Shown piece by piece: positions 1 through 9,528 of a stretch of DNA of 64,000 bases. Within the stretch, counting starts at the first letter, position 1. Each line of letters starts with the position of its first letter. Position numbers and translations under genes: made by a program. This stretch comes from UBA2040 sp041674745 (GTDB lineage Bacteria > Bacteroidota > Bacteroidia > Flavobacteriales_D > Crocinitomicaceae): the NCBI GenBank assembly GCA_041674745.1, contig JBAYVD010000006.1, forward strand, positions 62,001 through 126,000. The letters are read 5' to 3'. The notes under the pieces were generated by a model. It made no database searches and was not told the origin of the DNA. It saw only the letters and a list, made by a program, of their open reading frames with translations.

Positions 1-330
1 TTGTGGGGAGGAAAAACAATTTTTGGAATTGATTGTTCTGGTTTCACCCAAATGGTGTTTCGCTTTCATGGCATCCAATTACCGCGAGATGCGAATCAGC
101 AAGCAGAAGATGGTCAAGAAATTCCTTTTGAGTTGAGAGAAGCTGGAGATTTAGCTTTCTTTAAAAACGCATTGGACAGAATTACTCATGTGGGTATTAT
201 AACTAAAGAAAAGAAAATCATTCATGCCCACGGCAAGGTACGCATTGATGAATTGAATCAAAATGGCATTTACAATGCCGAAAAAGAAACAATCAGTCAT
301 AACTTGGCTGTTATAAAACGATATCATTAA
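1..330 (+). CDS. NlpC/P60 family cysteine peptidase (C40), 5' truncated
   Basis: The reading frame is open from base 1, so the N-terminus lies outside the window; the 109 visible residues are the catalytic core of an NlpC/P60 (C40) domain. The DCSGF motif carries the nucleophile Cys (visible residue 12), and ITHVGI carries the catalytic His about 50 residues later, followed by an HAHGKV segment typical of the third position. Such enzymes cut the peptide stems of peptidoglycan, usually gamma-D-Glu to diaminopimelate bonds, after export. Any SH3 or signal region would be upstream and cannot be judged. Family assignment is firm; substrate is inferred from the family. Confidence 0.85.
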   Translation: MWGGKTIFGIDCSGFTQMVFRFHGIQLPRDANQQAEDGQEIPFELREAGDLAFFKNALDRITHVGIITKEKKIIHAHGKVRIDELNQNGIYNAEKETISHNLAVIKRYH

Positions 331-365
331 TAGCTTTTTAGCGCTATAAAACAAGGTAAAGAAAC

Positions 366-373
366 TATATTTG
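366..373 (+). promoter_or_regulatory. Bacteroidota -7 promoter element
   Basis: TATATTTG matches the Bacteroidota -7 consensus TAnnTTTG and lies 13 bases before the ATG of the epimerase gene. A convincing -33 TTTG at the usual spacing is not evident. Confidence 0.5.
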
Positions 374-386
374 TAAAAATTTAAAA

Positions 387-1307
387 ATGAAAATACTCAT
401 CACAGGCGGCGCTGGTTTTATTGGTAGTCACTTAACAGATAGATTGGTTGCTGACGGACACTCTGTCACGGTTTTGGATTCCTTACTAAGAGGAAACAAA
501 CTGGCCAAAGAAACCTTTGACAAAATCGAATTTATCAAAGCCGATGTAAGAGATTTAGACGCCGTGGTGAGCGCATCCAAAAACTGTGATGTGATTTTTC
601 ACATGGCAGCTGTTTTGGGTGTAGATATAGTAGCAGATAATCCAGTAGAAACGATGGATGTCGAGATTATCGGTACAAGAAATGTTGTTACAGCCGCTGA
701 ATTGAACAATGTTAAAAAAGTACTTTACGCTAGTACTAGTGGGATATACGGTCACTCCAGTTTTGAAAAATCGCTTTCGGAAGAAGTATTAGTAGACCCG
801 CGTACGAGTTACGCCATGGCCAAACGATACAATGAAATTTATCTTGCCTCGCACCATCAGGAAAAAGGATTGAATGCCATTTCTTTGCGTTTTTTCAACG
901 TCTACGGCACAAGACAAGACAACCGAATGGTCGTTCCTCTTTTCTTTGAACAAGCCATTAGTAAAGTTCCGCTTTCCGTTTTTGGTTCAGGAGAACAGAC
1001 ACGTGATTTCACCTACATCGAAGATACCATTGAAGCCTGTGTTCGCTGTATGAGTTTAAATGGCTGTCAAATAATCAATATTGCCAACGAAGAAGAATAC
1101 CAAATAAAGGACGTGGCTGATATGATAAAAGAAATAACCGAGTCATCCTCAGAAATAAAATTCATTGAAGCTCCCAAAAAACGATATGATTACGAAGTAG
1201 GTCGTCGTATTGGCAGTTCTTCCAAATTACAAGAATTAACGGGGTACAAACCCCATACAAAATTAAGAGATGGCTTAACCCAAATCTTTATTGCACAACA
1301 TAAATAA
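387..1307 (+). CDS. NAD-dependent epimerase/dehydratase (extended SDR)
   Basis: A 306-residue extended short-chain dehydrogenase of the nucleotide-sugar epimerase/dehydratase type. The Rossmann motif GGAGFIGS is at residues 7-14, the catalytic Tyr142-x3-Lys146 is present (YAMAK), and RFFNVYGTRQ is the usual substrate-loop signature. Enzymes of this family act in the cytoplasm on UDP- or dTDP-linked sugars for surface polysaccharide synthesis. The exact reaction (4-epimerase, 4,6-dehydratase or UDP-xylose synthase) cannot be chosen from motifs alone. It lies 22 bases upstream of glyA on the same strand, but no functional link is obvious. Confidence 0.85.
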   Translation: MKILITGGAGFIGSHLTDRLVADGHSVTVLDSLLRGNKLAKETFDKIEFIKADVRDLDAVVSASKNCDVIFHMAAVLGVDIVADNPVETMDVEIIGTRNVVTAAELNNVKKVLYASTSGIYGHSSFEKSLSEEVLVDPRTSYAMAKRYNEIYLASHHQEKGLNAISLRFFNVYGTRQDNRMVVPLFFEQAISKVPLSVFGSGEQTRDFTYIEDTIEACVRCMSLNGCQIINIANEEEYQIKDVADMIKEITESSSEIKFIEAPKKRYDYEVGRRIGSSSKLQELTGYKPHTKLRDGLTQIFIAQHK

Positions 1308-1329
1308 GTATCACATTAGAATTTACCCC

Positions 1330-2604
1330 ATGAATAGAGACAACGTAATTTTTGACTTAATCAAAGAAGAAAAACACCGACAACTGAATGGAATTGAATT
1401 GATTGCATCAGAAAATTTTGTAAGCGATCAAGTAATGGAAGCAATGGGAAGTGTATTAACGAATAAATACGCAGAAGGCTTACCAGGAAAGAGATATTAC
1501 GGCGGTTGTGAAGTTGTTGATAAGGTAGAACAATTGGCCATTGACCGACTTTGCCAATTGTTTAAAGCCACTTGGGCAAATGTACAACCGCATTCTGGCG
1601 CACAAGCGAACGCTGCTGTATTTTTAGCTTGTTTGAATCCGGGGGATAAAATACTTGGTTTTGACTTATCGCATGGCGGTCACTTGACCCACGGTTCACC
1701 CGTTAATTTCTCTGGAAAATTATATGAACCTCATTTTTACGGTGTCAGCAAAGAAACAGGTTATGTGGATTACGATTTGATGGAAAGTCAAGCACGTGCC
1801 ATTCGACCGAAAATGATTATCTGTGGAGCATCTGCTTACAGCCGCGATTGGGATTATGCACGTATTCGAAAAGTTGCAGACGAGGTTGGTGCCTTGGTTT
1901 TGGCGGATATTTCTCATCCAGCTGGATTGATTGCAGCTGGATTATTGCAAGATCCATTGGAGCATTGCCACATTGTAACTTCTACAACACACAAAACCTT
2001 GCGTGGACCGCGTGGTGGAATTATCATGATGCGTCACAATTTTGAGAATCCTTTTGGCCTTAAATGGAACAATGGAAACTTAAAATCCATGGGTGCACTT
2101 TTGGATGCAGCGGTATTTCCAGGTACACAAGGTGGGCCTTTGGAGCACGTTATCGCAGCAAAAGCGGTTGCCTTTGGTGAAGCTTTGACTGATGACTACA
2201 AAAAGTACATGAAACGAGTTGTTGAAAACGCTAGTGTCATGGCCGATGAATTTGTGAAAAGAGGATACGGTGTTGTTTCTAAAGGAACAGACAACCATTC
2301 CATGTTGATTGATTTGCGCTCGAAGGGCGTAACCGGAAAAGATGCTGAAAGCAGACTGGTATTGGCAGATATTACTGTTAACAAAAATATGGTGCCTTAC
2401 GATACAGAATCTCCTTTTGTTACTTCTGGAATTCGTGTGGGTACACCAGCGTTGACCACTCGAGGTGTGGAAGCTCATGAAATTGCTCAAATTGTTGAAT
2501 TAATTGACAGGGTATTATCTGACATCAACAATGATGATGTCATAGCGCAAGTTAAAACAGAAGTGAACGCTTTAATGTCGCACAGACCATTGTTCAAAGG
2601 GTAA
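1330..2604 (+). CDS. glyA: serine hydroxymethyltransferase
   Basis: This PLP enzyme converts serine and tetrahydrofolate to glycine and 5,10-methylene-THF, the main cytoplasmic source of one-carbon units. The ATG at 1330 gives MNRDNVIFDLIKEE and 424 residues, the usual family length; the longer frame from 1291 would overlap the epimerase gene and add an uncharacteristic tail. IELIASENFVS and GKRYYGG near the N-terminus and STTHKTLRGPRGG around Lys222, the Schiff-base lysine, are diagnostic. No defects are seen. Confidence 0.97.
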   Translation: MNRDNVIFDLIKEEKHRQLNGIELIASENFVSDQVMEAMGSVLTNKYAEGLPGKRYYGGCEVVDKVEQLAIDRLCQLFKATWANVQPHSGAQANAAVFLACLNPGDKILGFDLSHGGHLTHGSPVNFSGKLYEPHFYGVSKETGYVDYDLMESQARAIRPKMIICGASAYSRDWDYARIRKVADEVGALVLADISHPAGLIAAGLLQDPLEHCHIVTSTTHKTLRGPRGGIIMMRHNFENPFGLKWNNGNLKSMGALLDAAVFPGTQGGPLEHVIAAKAVAFGEALTDDYKKYMKRVVENASVMADEFVKRGYGVVSKGTDNHSMLIDLRSKGVTGKDAESRLVLADITVNKNMVPYDTESPFVTSGIRVGTPALTTRGVEAHEIAQIVELIDRVLSDINNDDVIAQVKTEVNALMSHRPLFKG

Positions 2605-2660
2605 TTTTTTTTAGCTAAACCTCTTGGTTTTACAGTGAAACGGGTCGCTTTCTCGAATCC

Positions 2661-3017
2661 TTGAATTTATTGGCGGCCCTTTTTTCGTCAATTCACGTGA
2701 CGAGTCATGTGAACAAAGAAATGGGCGATGATTATTGGATTTTCATTTTGACATTCATAGGTATTGTTTTCCTTGTAGCTATGCTTCCACGAAATACCTA
2801 TTTCGATTTTGCCAAAAAAGAGTTGGTTTGCTGCACCATGTTCTTTATCCTCAAGTTTATACCATACACTTTCATGCGTGCATTGGAACGCTGCCATTCA
2901 TGCTATGCTGGATAAAAATTCACCACAACTCAGAAAGGTTTGATTGTCAGCTTTGGTAGATATGAAGACGTGCTAATAGTTCCCGAAAAAGAACAAGAAT
3001 TTATTCGTGTATTCTGA
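2661..3017 (+). pseudogene. decayed bPH_4-type (PH-like) membrane protein
   Basis: A single frame runs from 2661 to the TGA at 3015-3017, interrupted once by TAA at 2913-2915. The first part has a strongly hydrophobic segment (WIFILTFIGIVFLVAMLP) followed by YFDFAKKELV and IPYTFMRALER. After the stop the same frame gives KGLIVSFGRY and EDVLIVPEKEQEFI. This order resembles the bacterial PH-like family bPH_4: membrane segment, strand with a Y-x-I/F-core, IRSIE-like helix start, then a VLISPKDKEEFI-like end. The segment between RALER and the second half is scrambled, so the gene appears inactivated. No good ATG is present. Family identification rests on motif order only. Confidence 0.45.
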
Positions 3018-3052
3018 CATCAAAATCCTTTGATTGAATTGGAAACAATTCA

Positions 3053-6000
3053 CTACAAACGGAGACCAATGACCAAAATATCATCCGTTTGATCAAAATC
3101 ACCTTTCCAATCATTTAAGAAATTGGCCACTATTTTACCTTGTTCTGCCATAGGTCGGTGGTTGTTTTCAGTCAAAAGATTCAGGAATCGTTTGGACATC
3201 AATTTCTTGTTCAATTCGGAACCAAATTGATCGACATATCCATCCGAGAACATATAAATGGTATCACCTTTTTGCAACTGTCTCTCTTCAAGATCGAATT
3301 CTTTTAAAGGAGCATTAGTCCCATTCATGCCGCCACCAATAGTGGATTTAGAGGAACGTATTTTTTCAAATTCGCCCGATCTAAAAATCCAAATTGGACG
3401 CAAAGCAGAAGCCATTTTGATTTTCAAAGAAATCAAATCAATTTCACAAATGGCCATATCCATACCATCTTTTCCTTCGCCTGGCGCATTGAACTGGTGC
3501 AAAGTATGGTTCAATTCACGATCCAAGTTGGCCAAAATCTGATCAGGAGCTTCAAACTCACGACGATTGATCAATTCTTTGATGGTTACAAATCCGATAA
3601 GACTAATAAATGCACCAGGAACACCGTGACCTGTGGCATCTGCCACCGTAATTATTAATTTATCATTGAATCTTTCAAAATAGTAAAAATCGCCACTCAC
3701 TTTATCTTTTGGTTGCAAAAACACAAAAGATTCCGGGATGATTGCCGCGAGTCTAGAAGCTTCGGGAAGCAAAGATCGTTGAATACGAACCCCGTAGTTG
3801 ATACTGTCTTGGGTTTCTTGGTATTGAATCTTAATTTGATTTTTTTGTTGCTCAATTTCTTTTGTTCGAACCGCCAATTTCACCTCCAACTCATCTTTTT
3901 GTCGACGCAGCTTGAGTGTTCTATAGTTTACTAGAAAGACGATTAAACCAGCTCCGCAGATCAGCATCAGCATCATGTACCACCATTGTTTCCAAATCGG
4001 TTTTTCGACAATTACATTGACGATATTTTCAGGTGCTGACCACTCCCCTTTTCCAATTCTTACTCTTACTTCAAAAGAATAGGATCCTTCCCACAAATAT
4101 GGATAAGCCGCTGAATTGGTTTGTTGCACTTTTGACCAATCTTCATTTTGAGAACCCAACAAACGATATTGATAATACACTTCATCTGGATTCGACAATG
4201 AAATGGCTTTAAAATGAATCCGTATATTTCTTTCAGAAAAAGGTAAGAGCAACGTTTCAGAATACGTCAGCAACTCAGAACTCGAATAAGCTGAAACATA
4301 CATTGGTTTCAGTTGCTTTAAATTGTATTTATCATGAAAAAGTGAGAATTCTAACAATCCTTTATTTGTTCCAAACCACAAGTTGTTGTTGGCATCCACA
4401 TTGACAGAATTCATAATGAAGTCTGTTGCCAAATTGTGGTCATCGCCGTAACGTTGTACCACCTTTTCGTTCATGTTCACACGGGACAATCCACCAAAAT
4501 GCCCACACCAAATCGTATTCTTTTTGTCCAACGATAACTGATAGACAAAATTGGAATACAAACCTTTTTGTGTTCCAATTTGCGTGATTTTACCTTTTAC
4601 AAGGTGCAGCAAACCTTGTCCATTCGTACCCATCCAAATTCCACCTCGTCTATCTTCCAGAAATGAGAATACATCCAGCATTCCATAGGAAGATTCCGTT
4701 TTCATTTCTTGAATTTTATTGTTTTCAAGATAAAAAATGCCTGAAGAAACCGTTGCAATTAATAATTTACCATCCGACAATAAATAGGTAGAATTGATGG
4801 AATTGTGGGGCAATCCATCCGCCGCCGAGTATACAGTTATCTTACCGGTTTTAATCGAATACTCGTAAAGACCATTTAACGTACTGATGAAAAGTTGATC
4901 TTCCGCTACGGTCAAATGTCGGATCGTTTTGGATAGGTTATCGTCCGAAAGGAAGATTTTTTTAATCGTTTTCTCCCCGTCTTTTAAAGAGAACAATCCG
5001 CTATTTTTTGAACCGATGAAGGTAATTCCTGCATTCTTATCGTATTGAATAGAAAGTATTTGATCAACAGGTAATTGCGCATTGTATTTCCAAGGATACA
5101 TGGTGTCATTAATCGGGTCTAAAACGGCGATTCCCTTTTCCATTCCACAAAGCAATTCATCTTTTCCGCTGATGGTATTCACCAATACGCCTAAATTCAA
5201 AGAACTCAAATCGTATTCAATCAAGAAATTACTGTTCAATTTCAACAGTCCTTCCCCATACGAACCAAACCACAGATTTGATTCGTCATCGATGAATATT
5301 TTCGAGATAAATTCACTTGGCAAACCTCTGGAGGTGGTCAATTGTGTTCGCTTGTAGTATTTGCCTGTTTCCGTATTTCTTTTGATTTCAAACACCCCTT
5401 TTCCGAATATTGAAATCCACAAGGAACTCATTTTATCTTTGCAAATGGATTTGATACCTGCCTGATCAAACTCAGATCCCAAATTCATCTTTTTCAGCCC
5501 TTCTGCTTCCCGATAGGTGTAGACTCCACTCGCTGCTGTGCCAATGTATAATTCTGTTTTGGTTGCATGAATACTCTCGATGGCATCGTCGTTAACTTTC
5601 AATGTTTTGACAATGTTCAACTTATTCTTTTTTATTTCTACAACGTGGAAACCCGCTTCAAAAGTCGCAATGATATTATTGTTGTATACCGCGAATTGAG
5701 AGTAAACATGGTCTTTCGGTAAAGTGAAGCGGGAGATTTTTTTTGATACTGGATCAAGGGAAAGAATTTCACCATTTTGATAGCAGGCATAGATTGATTT
5801 ATCCAATTCCAATATGGCATTTACCGGCGTCGTATTTTTATCCGTTTTTCTTTTGAAAACCAACTTATCCTCTTGAAATTGATAGAAACCTCCCGAATTA
5901 GAGCCTAAAAATATGTTTTTATCTTTTGTAACGAGAATGGATTTGTAAAACGGCTCTTTGATCCGGTTTTTCGTATCGATTCGGACGAGCGTCTTTCCAT

Positions 6001-6178
6001 CAAATCGAAAAGCCCCTTCACTTGTCACAAAGCACAAATAACCATTATCGCTTTGGGTAATGCCATAAACATAAGGTTGTTTCACCCCATTTTTCTCATT
6101 GTACACCGAATAGGAAAACTTTTGTCCCCAAACGACAGTGCACATCAAAGAAAAGGAAAGAAGGAAAATTAACCTCAT
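3053..6178 (-). CDS. regulator-propeller / Y_Y_Y / SpoIIE-type PP2C phosphatase
   Basis: A 1041-residue membrane signalling protein. A signal sequence (residues 1-18) leads into a long periplasmic region of two-component-regulator propeller repeats (about 25-640; repeated short units such as LWFGSYGEGLLKL and IWMGTNGQGLLHL), then a Y_Y_Y beta-sandwich (about 645-720), one membrane helix (about 730-752), a coiled coil (755-800) and a cytoplasmic SpoIIE/PP2C domain (about 815-1041). The PP2C acidic motifs are present: GDFYYF, ADATGHGVPGAF, GMDMAICEID and FSDGYVDQFG. It probably senses an extracellular ligand and dephosphorylates a Ser/Thr-phosphoprotein such as a STAS anti-anti-sigma factor. 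A STAS protein is encoded at 17283. The link is inference. Confidence 0.9.
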   Translation of the reverse strand: MRLIFLLSFSLMCTVVWGQKFSYSVYNEKNGVKQPYVYGITQSDNGYLCFVTSEGAFRFDGKTLVRIDTKNRIKEPFYKSILVTKDKNIFLGSNSGGFYQFQEDKLVFKRKTDKNTTPVNAILELDKSIYACYQNGEILSLDPVSKKISRFTLPKDHVYSQFAVYNNNIIATFEAGFHVVEIKKNKLNIVKTLKVNDDAIESIHATKTELYIGTAASGVYTYREAEGLKKMNLGSEFDQAGIKSICKDKMSSLWISIFGKGVFEIKRNTETGKYYKRTQLTTSRGLPSEFISKIFIDDESNLWFGSYGEGLLKLNSNFLIEYDLSSLNLGVLVNTISGKDELLCGMEKGIAVLDPINDTMYPWKYNAQLPVDQILSIQYDKNAGITFIGSKNSGLFSLKDGEKTIKKIFLSDDNLSKTIRHLTVAEDQLFISTLNGLYEYSIKTGKITVYSAADGLPHNSINSTYLLSDGKLLIATVSSGIFYLENNKIQEMKTESSYGMLDVFSFLEDRRGGIWMGTNGQGLLHLVKGKITQIGTQKGLYSNFVYQLSLDKKNTIWCGHFGGLSRVNMNEKVVQRYGDDHNLATDFIMNSVNVDANNNLWFGTNKGLLEFSLFHDKYNLKQLKPMYVSAYSSSELLTYSETLLLPFSERNIRIHFKAISLSNPDEVYYQYRLLGSQNEDWSKVQQTNSAAYPYLWEGSYSFEVRVRIGKGEWSAPENIVNVIVEKPIWKQWWYMMLMLICGAGLIVFLVNYRTLKLRRQKDELEVKLAVRTKEIEQQKNQIKIQYQETQDSINYGVRIQRSLLPEASRLAAIIPESFVFLQPKDKVSGDFYYFERFNDKLIITVADATGHGVPGAFISLIGFVTIKELINRREFEAPDQILANLDRELNHTLHQFNAPGEGKDGMDMAICEIDLISLKIKMASALRPIWIFRSGEFEKIRSSKSTIGGGMNGTNAPLKEFDLEERQLQKGDTIYMFSDGYVDQFGSELNKKLMSKRFLNLLTENNHRPMAEQGKIVANFLNDWKGDFDQTDDILVIGLRL

Positions 6179-6179
6179 G

Positions 6180-7157
6180 CTACTTTTTAGTTGTTTTAGG
6201 TTTCCCAGTCATTCTTTGCTTATAAATCGGAACACCTCCAATTGGAATAGCAAAAAATGGCAAGCTTTCACCGTATTGATTGGTAATATAAAATACAACA
6301 TTGTTGTTCGACGAGTTGGAACCGGATTTTTTAACAAATTGTACATCCAGGGATTTTCCTTTTTCCTCCATTACAATTTTATGCGAACCCGTTGCCCATT
6401 GATTATCGCCCGACGTTATCGCAACATCTCCTTTTTTCGCAACGGATACAATTCGAATTTGACCATCGTTGTCCCAGTCAAAATTACTTTGTTTCAGCGA
6501 AATTACTTGCTCATCAATGTACGGGTAAATATGACTGACTTGTGTCGATGACGTGTGCAAGCGAAAGCAATATTCAAAGGTAAAAGCATTTCCCCCTTCT
6601 ACGCCTCTATTTTCATTCGGTTCACTGCTCATGAAATAGCGGTACAAGTTTCCGTCATTTCCAGAGTTTCCTTGAGCGATTACTTTAAAAATGTATCCAC
6701 CGTATTTTTCTTCCAATTCTCCTTCGTTTGGGTTGAAAGGACCGAAAGTAGTCCAAACATCGTCTGCAGAAGCATCAACGCCAAATGTTTTGGTCTTCAA
6801 TAAATTTCCAGATTTATAATTCCCATTTGGAGAAGTAGAACGAGCGTCTTTTTCTGTAATACATCCTTTTCCGCCATAAAACGAAAAAGTAGTTTTCGTA
6901 TCCGCCGCTCCATTCAGTTCATCATTTTTGCCACCCACCTCTGCATCAAATACTCGAATATAAATCGGTTTTATCTGCGTTTTGGGAACTACAAAAAAGA
7001 AAATTTGTGTAAAATCATCATCACCGTAATCTGTGTCTGCTTTGTTACCAAAAGTCACCAAAAAAGGAATATTTTCCTCGGGCGCTGGTACAGCTTGCGC
7101 ATGACCAAAATTGGTTAGTAAAAACAAGAAAAAGATAAAAGTTGTATGTCTATACAT
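6180..7157 (-). CDS. secreted protein of unknown function
   Basis: A 325-residue protein with a clear signal peptide ending at FGHAQA. The ATG at 7157 is preferred to the TTG one codon earlier. The mature part is rich in beta strands, Gly, Asn and Asp (for example NKADTDYGDDDFTQIFFFV), suggesting an extracellular or outer-surface beta domain; I recognise no family. Its stop lies one base before the ATG of the propeller-SpoIIE gene, so the two are almost certainly co-transcribed, and it may supply or modify the signal sensed by that protein (inference). The C-terminus GKPKTTKK does not look like a T9SS sorting domain. Confidence 0.8.
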   Translation of the reverse strand: MYRHTTFIFFLFLLTNFGHAQAVPAPEENIPFLVTFGNKADTDYGDDDFTQIFFFVVPKTQIKPIYIRVFDAEVGGKNDELNGAADTKTTFSFYGGKGCITEKDARSTSPNGNYKSGNLLKTKTFGVDASADDVWTTFGPFNPNEGELEEKYGGYIFKVIAQGNSGNDGNLYRYFMSSEPNENRGVEGGNAFTFEYCFRLHTSSTQVSHIYPYIDEQVISLKQSNFDWDNDGQIRIVSVAKKGDVAITSGDNQWATGSHKIVMEEKGKSLDVQFVKKSGSNSSNNNVVFYITNQYGESLPFFAIPIGGVPIYKQRMTGKPKTTKK

Positions 7158-7264
7158 CAATACCGAAGTTATATATATTGTAAACGAATCATCCTAAAAT
7201 ATTTCGATTGAAGGATTTTCCGTTTCTATCCAAGCAGATATACGCAAATGTGGAGTAAAGGTTA

Positions 7265-8617
7265 TTATTCTTTGACAATTATTTGCATTGACGTGCAGAT
7301 TTTTCTTTCTTCTCCACTGTTTTTTTCAATTCGTCCAACTGACACTTCAAAAGAACCAACCTGCTTATAGGTGTGGTCGACCGTTTTTCCAAAAGCAAAA
7401 GTACCATCACCAAAATTCCAATAAAAAGAAGTGTTCTCGTCTTCCATTTCATTCAAAACAGTGACACTGAACACACGCCCCACTAAAATAGAATCTAATC
7501 GATTCATCTCCAATTGAATAGGGTCTTCAATCCAAACTTCCATCTGTGTGGGTTTTGCAACCAAAGTATCACTTTGAATTTCACGAATTTCTAAGGTAAC
7601 CAAATACAAGCCAGTATCTTTAAAACAATGATCTGTGGACACGGTACTGTATAGCGCTCCATCACCCATATTCCATTCGTACCGAAAGAGTGTCGTATCT
7701 TTTTGCTCTGAATTTTCCTCGTAGAATTCATAACAGCGAACTTTCTCCACATACGAAAAACACTCAAAATCAGGAAAATGAGTTGCAATTTTATAGATAT
7801 CATCCGTTCCTTCACGATTCGAGGTGAAAAAGATTTCTTGGTTTGGCCCGATGGCGCAATTAAAATCATCAAATTCAGAATTGATGGGAGAATGAATCGG
7901 TAAAGCGATGACATCATTTTCAAGCGATAAAGAATAAATCCCCAACCCACCTTTGCCTTCTGGTCGATTGCTGGTGTAATACAATTGTTGGTTCACATAT
8001 ACAGGAAAACGATCATTGAAGGAAGAATTTACACTTTTTCCGAGATTGGTGAAATTCGACCAAGCACCTTTTTCTCCTGTTGCTCTATAGATATCCAATC
8101 CGCCAAAACCTCCTGCCATGTCCGAGGCGAAAAACAAAGTATCACCCGGAGCATTGAAAAAAGGATCCGTGAAATTAGTTTCATTTTGATTTTTTATAAC
8201 CAACGTTGGACGACTCCAATTGCCACCTATTTTCTCCGTTTGGAAAAGGCCAACTGTCGTCGAGTTTTTACTTTGTCTGCCTGTAAAAACAATGTAGTTT
8301 CCGTCCTGATTCACGGAAAACGAACCCATATGGTTGCTAAATTTAATGTCAACTACTTTGGGTTTACCATACTTCCCTCCACGTTCAGAACAAAAATAGA
8401 TGCGATTTATGTTGCCATTCTCATGGTCTTTTATTTGAACAAGATTTAAATCGGAGCGATCAGACAAGAAGAAAGCCCCATTTTTTACGGGTACAAAATT
8501 GTATTCTGAAAAATAATCGCTGGATACCTTTACCTTTTCTACTTTAAAGAGCATTTCTTGCTGGGCAACACTGACAAACGATTGTACAAAGACCAGAAAA
8601 AACAACAAGGATTTCAT
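7265..8617 (-). CDS. PD40 beta-propeller / PKD-domain surface protein
   Basis: A 450-residue exported protein (signal peptide 1-19, ending SVAQQ). Residues about 60-280 hold WD40-like PD40 repeats of the TolB type (short units such as DPFFNAPGDTLFFASDMAGG and FNCAIGPNQEIFFTSNREG). About 300-375 and 385-450 are two PKD domains (FRYEWNMGDG and FYWNFGDGTFAFGKTVDHTY). Proteins of this make-up sit next to PorP/SprF genes in Bacteroidota and usually end in an OmpA domain; here the OmpA domain is missing. Its ATG overlaps the porP/sprF-like stop by one base. A role with the adhesin in T9SS or gliding is inferred from context. Confidence 0.85.
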   Translation of the reverse strand: MKSLLFFLVFVQSFVSVAQQEMLFKVEKVKVSSDYFSEYNFVPVKNGAFFLSDRSDLNLVQIKDHENGNINRIYFCSERGGKYGKPKVVDIKFSNHMGSFSVNQDGNYIVFTGRQSKNSTTVGLFQTEKIGGNWSRPTLVIKNQNETNFTDPFFNAPGDTLFFASDMAGGFGGLDIYRATGEKGAWSNFTNLGKSVNSSFNDRFPVYVNQQLYYTSNRPEGKGGLGIYSLSLENDVIALPIHSPINSEFDDFNCAIGPNQEIFFTSNREGTDDIYKIATHFPDFECFSYVEKVRCYEFYEENSEQKDTTLFRYEWNMGDGALYSTVSTDHCFKDTGLYLVTLEIREIQSDTLVAKPTQMEVWIEDPIQLEMNRLDSILVGRVFSVTVLNEMEDENTSFYWNFGDGTFAFGKTVDHTYKQVGSFEVSVGRIEKNSGEERKICTSMQIIVKE

Positions 8618-9528
8618 TAAAAATATCGGGGATTAAACGTTTCTACCTTTTTTCTAAGTTCAAATCTAAGCAGAATTTCGTGGGAGCCTGAGCTTGCCCG
8701 AACGATTGTTGAAAGTGGAAAAGCATAACTATAGGCTACATCAAATTGCTCTGTAAAACGATAACCCAACATCCCAACAATGGCATCTTTTATTCGATAG
8801 GAAGCACCAATATTTAATTTTTCGTTGAAATAAACATTTGAATTTAAGTCCATTTGAAAAATGCCAGCCGTAATTGCTTTGATAAGTATGGAAGGTTTCC
8901 AGACCAAGTTATTTTTTAGTTTCACAATACCACCAGAGGTAAATATAAGATTGATTCCCTTTGGATTCATGTGAAAAGCACTGTACGCGGCCACATTGGA
9001 AAATTCGCTACTAAACAAGGTTGGAATTGAAAATCCTGCATAAAAACGACTGCTTGAGTAATAAAGGCCTGCGCCAATATTGGGTAGGCTACTTGTTTTC
9101 TTGTTTTCAGCAAATACCTTGTCCTCCGTTAAGGTGGAAACATGGCTATTCTGCACAGTGAAAAAATTTACGCCTGCACTCACGCCGAATGACAATTTTT
9201 GCTTTTTGGCAATTTTCAAATGATACGCATACGATGGAAATATACCCGTCTGATTTTGAACACCTAAACGATCATTAAACAAGTTCAACCCGATGGCATG
9301 TTTATTGTTCAAAGGCGTATGCAAAGTCAAATAATCACTTGTTGGAGCCCCGTCAAAACCAACCCACTGACTTGAATGCAAACCAAGCACACTCAAACAT
9401 TCTCGCATACCCGTATACGCTGGGTTAATGGACAAACCGTTGAACATGTACGAATTGTACTGCGGAGTAAACTGGGCTCCAGAATTGAAAGCCAACATGA
9501 GAACGAAAATCAGATAGAACTTCCTCAT
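8617..9528 (-). CDS. PorP/SprF family type IX secretion outer-membrane protein
   Basis: A 303-residue outer-membrane beta-barrel. The diagnostic N-terminus after the signal peptide reads PQYNSYMFNGLSINPAYTGMRE, followed by QWVGFDGAPTS, the hallmark of PorP/SprF. Family members help deliver or attach specific T9SS cargo such as SprB-like adhesins to the cell surface. It lies between the adhesin gene (4-base ATGA overlap upstream) and the PD40/PKD gene (1-base overlap downstream), the classic adhesin-SprF arrangement, so its partner is most likely the 1543-residue adhesin. The symbol is left blank because many paralogues exist per genome. Confidence 0.93.
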   Translation of the reverse strand: MRKFYLIFVLMLAFNSGAQFTPQYNSYMFNGLSINPAYTGMRECLSVLGLHSSQWVGFDGAPTSDYLTLHTPLNNKHAIGLNLFNDRLGVQNQTGIFPSYAYHLKIAKKQKLSFGVSAGVNFFTVQNSHVSTLTEDKVFAENKKTSSLPNIGAGLYYSSSRFYAGFSIPTLFSSEFSNVAAYSAFHMNPKGINLIFTSGGIVKLKNNLVWKPSILIKAITAGIFQMDLNSNVYFNEKLNIGASYRIKDAIVGMLGYRFTEQFDVAYSYAFPLSTIVRASSGSHEILLRFELRKKVETFNPRYF

